Below are positions 12,106 through 23,347 of a DNA stretch of 64,000 bases, piece after piece (position 1 is the first letter of the stretch; every line of letters begins with the position of its first letter). This DNA is from Hysterangium stoloniferum (taxonomy: Eukaryota > Basidiomycota > Agaricomycetes > Hysterangiales > Hysterangiaceae): the NCBI GenBank assembly GCA_015178975.1, contig WHVD01000031.1, positions 496,001 to 560,000 of the forward strand, in the 5' to 3' direction. Made by a program: the position numbers and the translations under genes. The notes under the pieces are model-generated. The model saw nothing but the letters and a program-made list of their open reading frames with translations. It did no database searches and was not told where the DNA came from.

Positions 12106-13079
12106 CTGACCTTATGATCTTGGAGTTTTTGTGTATATGAGCATATGAATATGTTTTCCAGTGGCCATGAGCATTTGGGAATTGATTTTGCACCTAAAAA
12201 CATATTAGCTAGAATATACAAATTTAGACTTATATACCTACCAACAGCTCATTATCAACTATATCAGGGATATTCATCCAAGGTCATTTGCAGAAAACTG
12301 ATTGGGTTTAATGCAAAGCAATGTGTCTTGACATGATCAGGAAATGCATGTTGGGTTGTAATAAAAGGGTAATATAGCACTTTGATTGTGGAAATGCCTT
12401 TTGGTGTCTTGGTGTGTAAGACTCTGGCTTGACTGATGGTGCACCAGGCTTCAAGCCTGTTGACAGGGGGGTGCTGGGAAGAGATACAGGACTGGTTGTA
12501 GCAATGCTGCTATTACTAGATGCCCTCTGATTTTATGTACTTCTAGAGGGCATATGCTGAGTCAGGCTGAGTGATAGATAGTTAGAGGTGGCAGTGGTGT
12601 TAAACCCTGGAGAATGAGTTGACACAGAACTTGCCATGTGCATGTTGCTCCTGTGCTGACAGTTATTTATATACAAAGAAATAAAAATGAATATACTTTT
12701 TAATATGATCAGTCATGGAGCTTTGCAGTGCCTGGTGGCTTTAAAATACCTTGTTTATCCTTTTTGTATTTGTGTTTCTCTCCAACATCAAAAGATTGAG
12801 AGATGACTGTCTGATAAAATCTGTAAGTGACAATATGAAAAGAAAATTCAAACCTAACCTTTAACCTAATCTCCAGCCCAAACTGGTCAACCTCAGCAGC
12901 TTGAGTGGCCTTCAGCCATTGGAAAAGATGGGCAATAATGGCTTTGCTTCACCAATTCCACCAATCTCATCTCCATCTGCCAGCTCCAGACCATCTATCC
13001 TACCCTCCTCTTCACCTGTATACTCACTTATACTTTCCTCCTTACTCTCATTATTACTCTCATCACACTCTCCAACAGT
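12106..13079. other. AT-rich stretch without a supported gene
   Basis: No domain-bearing ORF. From 12901 to 13128 the plus strand encodes a Ser/Pro-rich low-complexity run and the minus strand an acidic one; both are compositional. The gypsy homology of copy K1 starts near 13065-13090. Confidence 0.45.
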
Positions 13080-14102
13080 AACAAAGACAGGTATTTCTTG
13101 TGATTGTTTGAAGGCAGATCTTGCTTGAGCATAAATTTTGGTGTCCTTTAGATCCTGTAGTGCCATTCTCTGGACCTGCTGGAGGCAACATCCTAGGGTG
13201 AAATTGGAAGTGTCTGTGTACAAATGATAGGGGATGCCACTAATAGTGGTGTCCTAAAACCGGGGTGGAACTCAATGCAACCTTAATATCTTCAAAAGCT
13301 CTGATGTGTTCAGAATCCCAAGTCCAGTGAGTCCCCTTTTTTAAGAGATTAAATATTGGGGAGACTGCCCAAGAGTAGAATGGTATATAAGCTGAAAGAT
13401 ATAAGACCATTCTGAGGAAGCACTGTAGCTCTCCTATCTTAGTGGGCTGGGCTAATTCTAATATAGTGGTGACCTTTTCCTGGTGGGTTGAGAAACTGAG
13501 TTGTGATACTTTATGCCCAAGCAGGATAGAGTTTGTACCTGACATAACATTGTTTGGGGGAAAGTATTATGCCTGGTGTAATGATGGCTTGTAAGACTAG
13601 ATCCAAATGTTCCAGATTATCATCCCATGTCTTAGAAAAGATCACAATGTCATCTATGTAAACCAGGCAGACAATCCATAGATAGGGTGCAAGTACAGCT
13701 TGCATAACTCTCTGAAAAATTGAAGGTCCATTCCTTAATCCAAATGGCATTCTCTTAAATTGCCACACTCCTCTGTGGGATCTGGATTACCAAAAGCTCA
13801 ACAGTGTCACTGTCCCCAATGAGTTTCCATTACCTTGCCAATCAGAAATAAAGCGAGCCTTATCTGGATCTAACATTTTGTCTTCTTTTGATACATCAGC
13901 AGGCTTTACCCAACTCAAAATGCTGGAAGAAGACAACCAAACACTGCCTTGATTACTACTTGAGGTTTCCCATTGTGGTAGATGATGAATGCTGGGGCTC
14001 CCCAAGGGCTCTTATGGTTCAATGACTTCTTGCTGAAACCAGGTGTCCATTTGTTTATTGATGACCTTCCTGTTAGTGGGGGAAGTTTGGAACATTGGCA
14101 TT
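13080..14102 (-). pseudogene. Ty3/gypsy pol, copy K1: reverse transcriptase part
   Basis: Reads right to left: an RT start with SSINKWTPGFSKKSLNHKS and SPWGAPAFIIYHNGKPQV, then VKPADVSKEDKMLDPDKA, then the RT core MWQFKRMPFGLRNGPSIFQR and the catalytic box LVYIDDIVIFSKTW. The thumb (TKIGELQCFLRMVLYLSAY) and an RNase H start (YTDTSNFTLGCCLQQVQ) follow. Frames change several times and stops separate the pieces, so it is dead. It is a close copy of 53090-54104. Its upstream part is displaced to 16844-17499 by the 2.7 kb insertion. Confidence 0.85.
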
Positions 14103-14454
14103 TGTTATGTATTTTTAGGTTTTTTCCCTTTTTTTTAACCAATCTCCTCTAACAAATTGCAAAAATAAAAGTTTAAATGTAATTATATTGTGATGATAAA
14201 ATTGTATAAAATTGTCTTGATTTATCTTGAAGTTATGCAATTTATTTTGTATTTTTATCTGATACATTAAGCAAGTTATTGAATTTCTACCTTTTATTCT
14301 TTTTTGATTAATATGCCGGTGACTCAGCGCTTATTCACAACGCGCGAAGAGATCATGTGATATTCACATGACATTTCAAACTCTGACATAAAATTGGCCA
14401 CCTGGCGTTTATTACACGGCGCGTGGGAAAATCGTCACAATGAATGACAGCTGT

Positions 14455-14644
14455 CACAAGGGCGCGCAACAGTCACAGAGGCGCGCAACAGTCACAGAGG
14501 CGTGCAACAGTCACAGAGGCATGCCATGGTCACAGAGGCACACAACGGTCACAGAGGCGCACAACGGTCACAGAGGCGCGTAACAGTCACAGAGGCACGC
14601 AACGGTCACAGAGGCGCACAACGGTCACAGAGGCGCACAACAGT
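14455..14644. repeat. 19 bp minisatellite, 10 units
   Basis: Ten head-to-tail units of the form CACAGAGGCGCGCAACAGT, each 19 bp, with substitutions concentrated at CpG positions (GCGC, GTGC, GCAC, GCAT). An ORF runs through it only because of the periodicity. Confidence 0.92.
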
Positions 14645-14954
14645 CACAATGTGTGACAGTCACAAGACGCAAAGGGTGTCATACGTGCACAGGTGTGAGA
14701 GCATTATGTCATCATATATGTATGCTACTACAGCAAAAACCGTAAATTCCCTGGAATATTCCAGTGGCTTCCAAAGGAATAGTAGTTAATAGGTACTAAT
14801 AGTAGATAGAATATTGTAGAATATTCTGTCTTAGAAGTAGTTAGAACCTTCCACAATGCTCTAGAAAATTCTAGAAAATTCTAAATGACATCATTCCTCC
14901 CAGAATGACATCATTCAATCTTCTAGAATCTTCTAAATCTCTCAGACTAAAATG

Positions 14955-14962
14955 TATATAAG
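14955..14962 (+). promoter_or_regulatory. TATA-like box in the 2.7 kb insertion
   Basis: TATATAAG followed by GAGCTCAGCTCC, a palindromic stretch, about 60 bp before the solo LTR. It could be the promoter of the inserted element; no coding sequence follows. Confidence 0.3.
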
Positions 14963-15017
14963 GAGCTCAGCTCCAGCCTTGAAAATAAATCATATCATCT
15001 TTACTACATTTTATCAG

Positions 15018-15837
15018 TGTTAGGATACACACACAGGCCGGGTTTCCGGAGAAACCCGCGGGATATCCGGTAGGACTTGGCTTCAGCTTATAGGCGGCGC
15101 CCTCGCTAGATCGTGTTGTCCAATTTCAAACGGACGGACGGGGATCCCGGGGAGTCCGGGCGGGGTTCGTGGGTCGTGGGTCGTAAGTTGGAGGTCGTGG
15201 GTCGTGAGTCGAGTTGGTTGAGAGAGATAGATGCGCCGGAGCCCGTGGGCTCCGACTAGTACGAGCAATGTGAATCGAGTAAGGTTTTAGAGCGGAAAAT
15301 ATTATTAGATTACTGGGGGGAATCTAAGCTAATTTTCTGACTGGATTGTATGTACAACATCTGCCAGTTTATATAGACCATGGAGTGAATGACATACCAA
15401 ATCCAGTAATGGCGAAACGAAACTAACAAAACATGAAACGGGAATAGTAAACACCAAATTGGTGTTAGGAACGGAACAGAACGGAGCAGAGTCCGAATCG
15501 TGACAAAGAATAACCCATAACGGGAAACGGAGCGGGAGCGGAGTCCTAAATCGTGACAGGTCATTTGACTAAAACGGGAACGGGGCTCGATTAGAGCGGT
15601 GACGGGATTCTGAGCGGGTTCCGGTGACTGATGCGTGGGACGAAGACGGACATAGACAGAGACGGGATCCGGGGAAAGTCCGGTGACTGATATGTGTCTT
15701 AATGAGGTCTAACGTAACGAGTCTTGATGTAACGGAGTCCGGGCGGGAAATCCTATAAACAGACAATTGGTGCTTGTAGCACGTGGGGGCGTACGAGTTA
15801 GTGCCCGGAGTCCGGCGGGATTTGTCCGGTCATAACA
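15018..15837 (-). mobile_element. Solo LTR A (gypsy), perfect 5 bp target duplication
   Basis: 820 bp bounded by TGTTA and TAACA and flanked on both sides by ATCAG (15013-15017 and 15838-15842). No internal retroelement sequence is present, so it is a solo LTR left by recombination. It shares its whole length with the LTRs at 17500, 43282 and 47504. Orientation is taken as minus because LTR 43282-44100 of the same family has a polypurine tract on its right side and reads TGTTACAACC from there. Confidence 0.9.
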
Positions 15838-15904
15838 ATCAGCCACATCAGTGTGCCACCGCAGCAAGCAGTTTATTCCACTGTTGGACAAATAAATACA
15901 AACA

Positions 15905-16260
15905 CTTAGTCACCTCTAGTTGAGCTGCTGACCTAAGTTAACTCAGGATCCCTTTGTCACCTCTTGTTGAGCTTCTGACAATAGTCCTACCCCCTGGTCA
16001 CTCTTCTGACCAATCAGGATTCACTGCCACCTCTTGTTGAGCTTCTGGTATTAATCCTTTATACTATAGTCACCTCTTAATTGAGTATTGATTATTAGTT
16101 TCTTTACATTATTATTTGTAGTTTAAGACTTCAGTCACCTCTTGTTGAGTAATTTGACTGATTATCACATTGCAAATAATCCTTGTTACATTTCTTGTTA
16201 TTTGTAATCTAAAACTTCAGTCACCTCTTGTTGAGTAATTTGACTGTTTATTACATTACA
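15905..16260. repeat. Diverged direct repeats of a TCACCTCTTGTTGAG motif
   Basis: The 15 bp motif recurs about six times at intervals of 55-80 bp, usually followed by a short TTCTGAC or AATTTGACTG. The last two units (near 16134 and 16219) are longest and most alike, about 85 bp apart. Confidence 0.7.
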
Positions 16261-16843
16261 AATAATCCTTGTTCCATTGCTCATTTATTGTGAATCAGTA
16301 ATGCATATTCACAAAACATCTTAAGTGTTTGAGCATAAATAAATACTGAGAATATCCTTGCAAGATCTTAAGACTACATTAAGATCCTGATAAGTTAGTA
16401 TCACAGTAGACCTTGTAGGTTAGTGTAAATAAAGCATATATTAGCCAAATAGTGTTTTATTCTATATCTAATCTTTTGACCTGTTTATAAATATTTTTAC
16501 TGTCTGATAAATAGTATAATATATATATAAACTAGCTAGAATCGAAGTTGAATCTAGATTCTGAATCAGTGAATTGTTATTCATATTTTAAGTATATATT
16601 TTCACAGAAAAAGGACAAGCTTGCACAAGCAGCTCTCAAAACCTTCTTTGCGAAGTAGGGTGCATATATTCAAGTAAACTCTTGACTTCAGGGGTTCTAA
16701 GTCTATTCAGGCTGCCACTGATTAATATCAAATACTTAAATTATTTTACCTTGCAGTGAATTGAGTGTTTGCACATTTTGATAGAGCATTGGACTCCTTT
16801 TTTGGAAAATAGTATTAAAATAAGGCTAATACATCACAGTATT

Positions 16844-17499
16844 GAGATTGGTTGCATGCCACTCTGTAATGGAATGCTAACTTTAATGTCCACTTGTCCT
16901 AATCATCCATCCACTCCAAAAGCTTGGATGTTCTTAGTCAGTATTGAACTGAGGTCAGCAGGATTCTCAGGTCCTAGATTAACTAATTTTTGAAGATCCT
17001 CTGAGCAAGGTTTCTCCATAGTGGTGACTTCAGAGGTTTTAGGCCCACTGGGTTGAAATTGTCTACTGCCTTTGCTCAAGGGATGAATTGAATGACCAGG
17101 GGTGAAGGATACATTCCTCCTTGATCTTTGAGAGACTCTTGATGAATGGGTGATTTTCATCCCCATTGATTGCATAATCTCTTCTTCAGTTGGGGACTTA
17201 GGTTTCTGGGCCCACTTGTTGGTGTCATGAATTAATCCAATAGTTTCTCCTATTCTAATAATCCAGGGTGTTAGGGAAGGATTCACAAGGGGTATAATAG
17301 TCCTTTCTCTAGAGATAGCAGTAGTAGGGGTGGCTAGTATAGTTCCATCCTCATTTTGTAGAACAATCCCTTCAATAATCCATTCATCACCTGTAAGATC
17401 TCCAACCTAAACAGGTACTAATCTTGCCAATTCAGGTTCAATGGTGCAGTCCTCTAGAGCTCATGTGACTCTCCCAGTACACACTCCTTTGTCTGCGTT
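16844..17499 (-). pseudogene. Ty3/gypsy copy K1: protease-to-RT spacer
   Basis: Minus-strand reading includes NPSLTPWIIRIGETIGLIHD and VLQNEDGTILATPTTAISRE. The same motif string occurs in the plus-strand gag-protease element at 62186-62440, which places this fragment between protease and RT of the same family. It aligns with 54660-55319 nearly base for base. The segment is in broken frames. Confidence 0.8.
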
Positions 17500-18350
17500 T
17501 GTTAGGGTACGTACACAGTGGGTTTCCAGAGAAACCTGCGGGATATCCAGTAGGACTTGGCTTCAGCTTATAGGCTGCACCCTCACCAGATTGTGTTGTC
17601 CAATTTCAGACAGGTGGATGGGAATCCTGGGGAGAGTCCAGGTGGGGTTTGTGGGTCGAGGGGTTGTAGGTCAGAGGTTGTTGGTCGAGAGGTTGTGGGT
17701 GGAGAGGTCATGGGTTGAGAGGTCGTGAGTCGAGATGAATAAGAGAGATAGATACACCGGAGCCCATGCTGACTAGCGTGAGCAGTGTGATTCAAGTAGG
17801 AGTTTAGAGTGGAAAATGTATTAGATTACTGGGGGAATCTAAGCTGATTTTATGACTGGATTGTATGTACAACATCTGCCAGACTATATAGATCGTGGAA
17901 TTAATGACATACCAAATCCAGTAATAATGAAATGAAACTAGCAAAACATAAAATGAGAATAGTAAACACCAAATTTGGTGTTAGGAATGGGACAGAATGG
18001 AGCAGAGTCCAAATCATGACAAATCATAAACCATAATGGGAAACGGAGTGGGAGTGGAGTCCGAATAGTGACAGGTCATTTGACTAAAATGGGAACAGGC
18101 CTCTGGTAGAGGGAAGACGGGTTTTCCAGGTAGGGTCTGGTGACTGATGCACAGGACGAGGTCATACATAGACAGGGGTGGAGTCCGGTGGGTATTCCGG
18201 TGACTGATACACAATGTAATGAAGTAGAACATAGACAAGTCTGATGTACGGAGTCTGGTGGGAATTCTGGTAAACTGACAATTGGTGCATATAGGGCGTG
18301 GGTGCATATAAGTTAGTGCCCGGAGTCCAGTGGGAATTCTGGTCGTAACA
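17500..18350 (-). mobile_element. Solo LTR B, inserted in K1
   Basis: 851 bp of the same family as LTR A, bounded TGTTA...TAACA. The empty site is visible in copy K2 at 55312-55328, where TGTCTGCTTTAGAAG is uninterrupted. Here GCGTT (17495-17499) precedes and GCTTT follows the LTR, a 5 bp duplication with one later substitution. Confidence 0.9.
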
Positions 18351-18792
18351 GCTTTAGAAGTCAACTCCCATTGTCAAGTTATGGCATCTGGTTTCCACCA
18401 AGACATCTGGGTCAGAAATGGATAATCATGTTGAAAGCAGAAAGAAATTGGACCAGTGGGCTCGCTGTTGGGTCAAATGGTTAGTGGTTGAAAGGTATTC
18501 CAAATTCTTGTGATTGGTAATGACATCAACTGGAATTGCAGAACCTTTGAGATAGTGCTGCCAATTTTTGAAAGCCATAAAGATAGCCAAAAGTTCCTTA
18601 TCATGAACATTGTAATTGAATTCAGAAATTGAAAGTGTCCAGGAAAGAAATGTGAGCAGGTGAACTTCACCATCAGAATCCTGTATGGAAAGAATTGCAG
18701 AAATTGCATCATCAGAAGCATTGGTTTCCACAATGATTGGAACATCAGGATCCAGTGAGATAGAATTGGAGTGGAAGTAAGGAGGGTGTTTA
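18351..18792 (-). pseudogene. Ty3/gypsy RNase H fragment joined to K1
   Basis: ORF 18797-18426 encodes SLDPDVPIIVETNASDDAIS and the RNase H strands VHDKELLAIFMAFKNWQHYL and ITNHKNLEYLSTT. These match a Tf1/MarY-type RNase H and not the K element's own (YTDTSNF type), so two elements are fused near 18390. The same join occurs in K2 near 55390. Confidence 0.8.
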
Positions 18793-19355
18793 CCCATTAT
18801 GGTCTAATGACCCATCACATTTCAGACTCCGCTCCACTCCATTCCATTCCTAACACCAAGTTTGGTGTTTACTTATCTTGTTTCATGTTTACTAGTTTAG
18901 TTTTCATTATTACTGGATTTGGTATGACATACATTCCACAGTCTATATATTCTGGCAGATGTTATACATACAATCCAGTCAGAAAATCAGCTTAGATTCT
19001 CCCCAGTAATCTCAGAACATTTTCCACTCTAATCAACTCGTGGAACACACTGCTCTTTTACCTCATCAGAGCCCATGGGCTCTGACCCATCTATCACTTA
19101 ACCTCTGCCCTATCTATGTATCTCGCAACCCATCTCCACCTGACCCCTCAACTTCTGCAGAATTCCTGCAGTTGACTCTCTGACCTCACAACCCACCAAC
19201 TACTCCCGGACTCCCTGTGATTCCTGTCCACCCATCTGAAATTGGATGACATGATCTCACAAGGGCACAGCCTATAAGCTGAAGCCAAGTCCTACTGGCT
19301 TTCCCATGGGTTTCTCCAGAAAACCTCTGGTAAGCTCCATGCACGACTCTTAACA
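18793..19355 (+). mobile_element. LTR fragment E, opposite orientation
   Basis: Inverted relative to LTR A-D: it runs from a region equivalent to the middle of the LTR to a terminus CTCTTAACA, and contains the family core CTATAAGCTGAAGCCAAGTC at 19272-19291. The 5' part is missing and no target duplication is visible; it abuts the RNase H fragment directly. Confidence 0.75.
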
Positions 19356-19534
19356 GATAATTACAGAGGATTCAGGTATCCAGGAATGGGTCATAACAGG
19401 TGTAGTCAATTGAAAGTCCTTGGTTTCAAACTGGTGTTCAGTGGACTCTTCTAGGCCTTCAGGGTCCTGTGAACCCTCCATCTCTTCCACCAGGAGTTGG
19501 CAAAACCTTTATCTGCAGAGTTTGGCCCTACAAG

Positions 19535-19990
19535 TGTGTTAGGACCAGAAAACCCACTGGGACCCGGACCCCACCCTATATGCACCTGACTCTCATATTG
19601 TATCCAAGATACAGTTACACCCAGAGTACCTGCCAGGACCTGCACATCACCCTATATGCACCAGTCATCAGACTCCACCAGACCCACACGTCAACCTGTT
19701 TATACCCAACTCTCTGTGTCTCACGTACCCATCACCAGACTCTGACTGGACTCCTGGACCCCCTCTAACAGAGCATAGAACTCTGCTTTTTGGACTGGAA
19801 AACCTGCCAGGCTCCAGACCCATCCTACATGCACCCAACTCCCTATACCCACCAGGGTGCAGTTAACTGGAAAACCTGCCAGCATCTGGATCCTGCCTTA
19901 TATGCTCCCACACACATCAAATCTCTCTATGTATATCTGACTCTGTCTCATGCACCAGTCACTGGACTCTAACCAGACTCCCAGTGTAAG
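19535..19990 (+). mobile_element. Rearranged LTR fragment
   Basis: Starts TGTTAGGACCAGAAAACCC and contains several imperfect internal copies of a segment ending in a TATGCACC motif, matching the first 250 bp (plus orientation) of the LTR family. The repeated segment is about 70-90 bp long. It looks like a tandemly amplified LTR end, followed by a second CTAACAGAGCATAGAA junction near 19770. Confidence 0.6.
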
Positions 19991-21028
19991 TTTGTTACTA
20001 GGAAAAATACCTGTGTGCAATGGTCAAGTCTTTATGACGGTCACTAACACAGTCGTTCGTGAAACCAGTCTATAACCAAACACACTCAGAGTGAGAGGCT
20101 AGAGATAGGACCTTGGATTATGTAATTGAGTATGGATACAAAAGGCTGACATAAGCCCAATGTTGTAGAGTGTAGAACTTCAACAATAAGAGACACTACA
20201 GTATCCCTTACTGGCTGTAGGAGTAAGACTTTGAGTAAGGCTTAAGCTTTTGACTTAAGAATGAGCTTTGAGATTGAAATACAACGAAATTGCTTTTCCA
20301 CAGTGGGCAAAAGAGAGGCCCTTATATACATGAGAGAGCACAGGTCAAAACAAACATCTACAAATGATGACACAATAATGATGTGATATGGTGTGAGTCA
20401 TTTCTGAGTCATCACAATAGGAGTGTTAGTAAAGCTGTGAATGATAAAAGGGGGAGGCTGCACTGAACCACATGGAGAATGACAAACAAAAGATGAGATC
20501 AGACATGTGATATGGATAAATGGGGAAGTACAATAGAACAATAGGAGAGACTGAGGCAGACAATAGGAGAGATGGAGTAATGTGAAAAATAGATGTGATG
20601 GCTTGATGATATATCGACGATGAAGCATCACACTCCAGAATCCCATGACAGCGTGTCACCTTCAAATGGTGTGCTCAAATTTGAAACCTTGACAATACTA
20701 CCAATTGATGAACCGAGATTGGACGTGCTCTGTTCCTAATCTTGCAGTATAGGGGGGGGGGAGAGACGCAATCAATCACCACTTTAAAACCAGGTAGTGA
20801 GTAGGCTCCACAACCATGCAATGAACACAAATCGACGATGACCTTCACGAGGCTCTACTTGACTCCCCTCTGGAATGGGGGTACAGTACAACTTTGGTCC
20901 TCTGTGATCTCCTATTGGAGTGAACATTGCATCAGAATAAAATCCTTGTGATGGTGGGGTGTGTTGTCGACAGAGTAGTCGATCGAATCAATAATGCAGG
21001 ATTTCAGAGGTGCCATCATAGTGGTATA
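19991..21028. other. No gene seen
   Basis: AT-rich, with a G9 run near 20752. Short open frames on the minus strand (20398-20665) are hydrophobic low-complexity runs without features. Ends at the TA target dinucleotide of the Tc1-like element. Confidence 0.45.
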
Positions 21029-21239
21029 CAGTGACTCAAAAAACCCTTCCAATGTTTGGTACTTCAGCTGTATATCTTTGATAACTCAGAGGAGAAAATT
21101 GCAAAAATATCAAAAGTATTTGTGAATATGCTGTATCATATCTAGATTGTTGAAATATAATGCCATTACATAAGCTCCAAATATGGAAATACTACAAATA
21201 TATATATACAGGAGACTCATTGGAAGGGTTTTTTGGCTG
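21029..21239 (-). repeat. Terminal inverted repeat of the Tc1 element, left
   Basis: 211 bp. Inner end GGGTTTTTTGGCTG, outer end CAGTGACTCAAAAAACCC; both ends carry the CCCTTCCAATG/CATTGGAAGGG pair, so this repeat is itself bounded by inverted repeats like a MITE. Confidence 0.8.
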
Positions 21240-21844
21240 ACAACTCTGACCCACAAAACTACTAATATTCAGTACTTAGTATGGCTGTCCTTTGCCTTCA
21301 ACATACCTGCAACCCTTCTAGGCATACTCTCAATCAAATTCTGACACACCTCTACATCAATCTTGTTCCACTCCTCCTCCTCCACATCAGTAAAATGAGT
21401 ATGCTCTGGAGCCTCGGGGCGGCTCCAGTGGCATTGGAATATTCAGAGAACATCGCCCGGTTTCAAATGCTCTCAGAGCACTATAGAGACGGTAAACACT
21501 CACAACATCTCTTTTCTCTCACTGTCTCTCACTGGCTCTCACTGCTCTCACTACTCTAGTTGCTCTAGCTGTGTTTATAATATGTTTAATAAATATTCAT
21601 TTAGATAAATAAATTAGAAATTTTCAAATAAAATTGTGATTCAAAAAATGTTTATTTGATATTATTACACATTAGTGCCACTAGTAGTGTACCTAATGCT
21701 ACAATATAAATATTTTTTTGCCCGTTTGTGCCCGAGTTGGCAGGCAGGCATGTGCCTGTGGATGGGAGTGGGTGTGCTGTGGATGAGAGTGGGTGCGCCG
21801 TGCCTGTTCACGCTTACATGCAAAGCGCTGTGCCCATTTGGCCC

Positions 21845-22940
21845 GAGTGGGTGTGCACGAGGAAGCTGATCAGAGGAGGAAGAAGAGAGAAGGACAGGGT
21901 ACACGCACCTCCTGGAGGAAAGACTGAGGAGGCTGATTAGAGGAGGACGGAGAGAGAAGGAAATGGTACATGGACCGGCTGGAGGAAAGAGAGGAGGACC
22001 TTCAGAGGAGGACGATGAGAGAAAGAAAGGGGACACACAACCTGGAGGAAAGAGAGGAGCATGATCAGAGGAGGACAAAAAAAGAGGAAATGATACACGC
22101 ACTGGCTGGATGAAAGAGAAGAGGTCAATCAGAGGAGGATGGAGAGAGAAGGAAATGGTACACGCACCGGCTACAGGAAAGAGAAGAGGAGGGCAAAGAG
22201 AGAAGGAAACAGTACATGCACTGGCTGGAGGAAAGAGAGAGAGGGCGATCAGAGCACAGAGACAGAAGAAAGGGTACACGCACCGCCTGAAGGAAAGAGA
22301 GAGGAGGATGATCAGAGGATGAAAAGAGAAGGAAACGGTATATGCACCAACTGGAGGAAAGAGAATGGAGGCCAATCAGAGAAGGACGAACAGAGTAGGA
22401 GATGGTACACGCACCGGCTGCAGAAAAGAGAGAGGAGGACGAAGAGAGAAAGACAGGGTACACGCACCTCCTGGAGAGAAAAGAGAGGATGATCAGAGGA
22501 GGACGAAGAGAGAATGAAACAGTACATGCACTGGCTGGAGGAAAGAGAGGATGATCAGAGGAGGATGAAGAGAGAAGGAAAGGATACACGCACCTCCTGG
22601 AGAAGAGAGAGAGAAGGAAAGGGTACACATACTGGCTGGAGGAAAGAAAGAGGAGGACAATCAGAAGAGGACGAAGAGAGAAGGAAACAGTACACGCACC
22701 GGCTGGAGGAAAGAGAGGGGACGATCAGAGGAGGATGAAGAGAAGGAAACGGTATACGCACTGGCTGGACGAAAGAGAGAGGACGAAGAGAGAAGGAAAT
22801 GGTACATGCACCGGCTGGAGAAAAGAGGGAGGAGGATGAAGAGAGGAGGAAAGGGTACATGCACCTCCTGGAGAAAAGAGAGAGGATGACGATCAGAGAG
22901 AGAAGGAAATGGTACACACACTCACTGGAGGAAAGAGAGA
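21845..22940. repeat. Purine-rich minisatellite, about 60 bp unit
   Basis: About 18 diverged units of 45-65 bp. Each contains GTACACGCACCGGCTGGAGG followed by AAAGAGAG, an AGGAGGACGA block and AGAGAAGG. The plus strand is almost entirely A and G apart from the CACGCACC portion. Long frames on both strands (for example 22125-22628 minus) are products of the repeat. Confidence 0.9.
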
Positions 22941-23308
22941 TTGAGAAATAATAAACCGGTGACAGGCACAACATCTGACGCGAGTGAGGTGGTGCGTGAG
23001 TGCGCGTTTGTGACTCCATAGATATAGCGATGGTCTTGTAATAGGAAATTTACACATCTGATTACATCTTGTTAGTAAGTAAAAAAGAGAGTAAATGTAC
23101 AACTTACTTGTTGGTTATTTTGAAGTTTGTTTAATAGAGCAAAGTTAGGTATAGTTCATTTGGCTTTGACCATGATGAAAGGGATGTGACATGGAACAAT
23201 GAAAGAAAATTTAGGTTCATACAGTAAGACTGTCAGAGTTTCAATTTCTGGCAGATCACTATCAGAGCTTAACATTTTTTGTATAAGTATGACCAGAGCT
23301 GAAGAGCT

Positions 23309-23347
23309 GTACCTCAGTTGATTCTTACTTCATGTCAACTGAGGTAC
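23309..23347. repeat. Perfect 13 bp inverted repeat
   Basis: GTACCTCAGTTGA and TCAACTGAGGTAC separated by 13 bp. It lies inside element R1b. Confidence 0.85.

Larger units (their letters stand above)
14103..16838. mobile_element. 2.7 kb insertion in K1, TG...CA ends
   Basis: Comparison with the uninterrupted copy at 54653-54680 (after removing that copy's own LTR) shows that GGCATT is followed directly by GAGATTGG there. Here 2736 bp are inserted, beginning TGTTATG and ending CATCACA, flanked by GCATT (14098-14102) and GTATT (16839-16843), a 5 bp duplication with one mismatch. The ends and duplication size suggest an LTR or LTR-derived nonautonomous element. It has no protein domain, but holds a minisatellite, a TATA-like box, a solo LTR and a set of diverged repeats. 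Confidence 0.7.

Noticed and set aside
14455-14644. CRISPR-like array
   Set aside because: Units are contiguous with no unique spacers, and the genome is eukaryotic.
14444-14789. ORFs with HRGAQRSQRRATVTEA repeats
   Set aside because: Product of a 19 bp minisatellite; no start or gene context.
22125-22628. Long minus-strand ORF rich in SSSRCVYPFLLSS, suggestive of a repetitive membrane protein
   Set aside because: It is the translation of the purine-rich minisatellite; equally long frames exist on both strands and the unit length varies.
23309-23347. Helitron 3' hairpin
   Set aside because: No CTRR terminus follows at the expected distance and the region lies inside element R1b.
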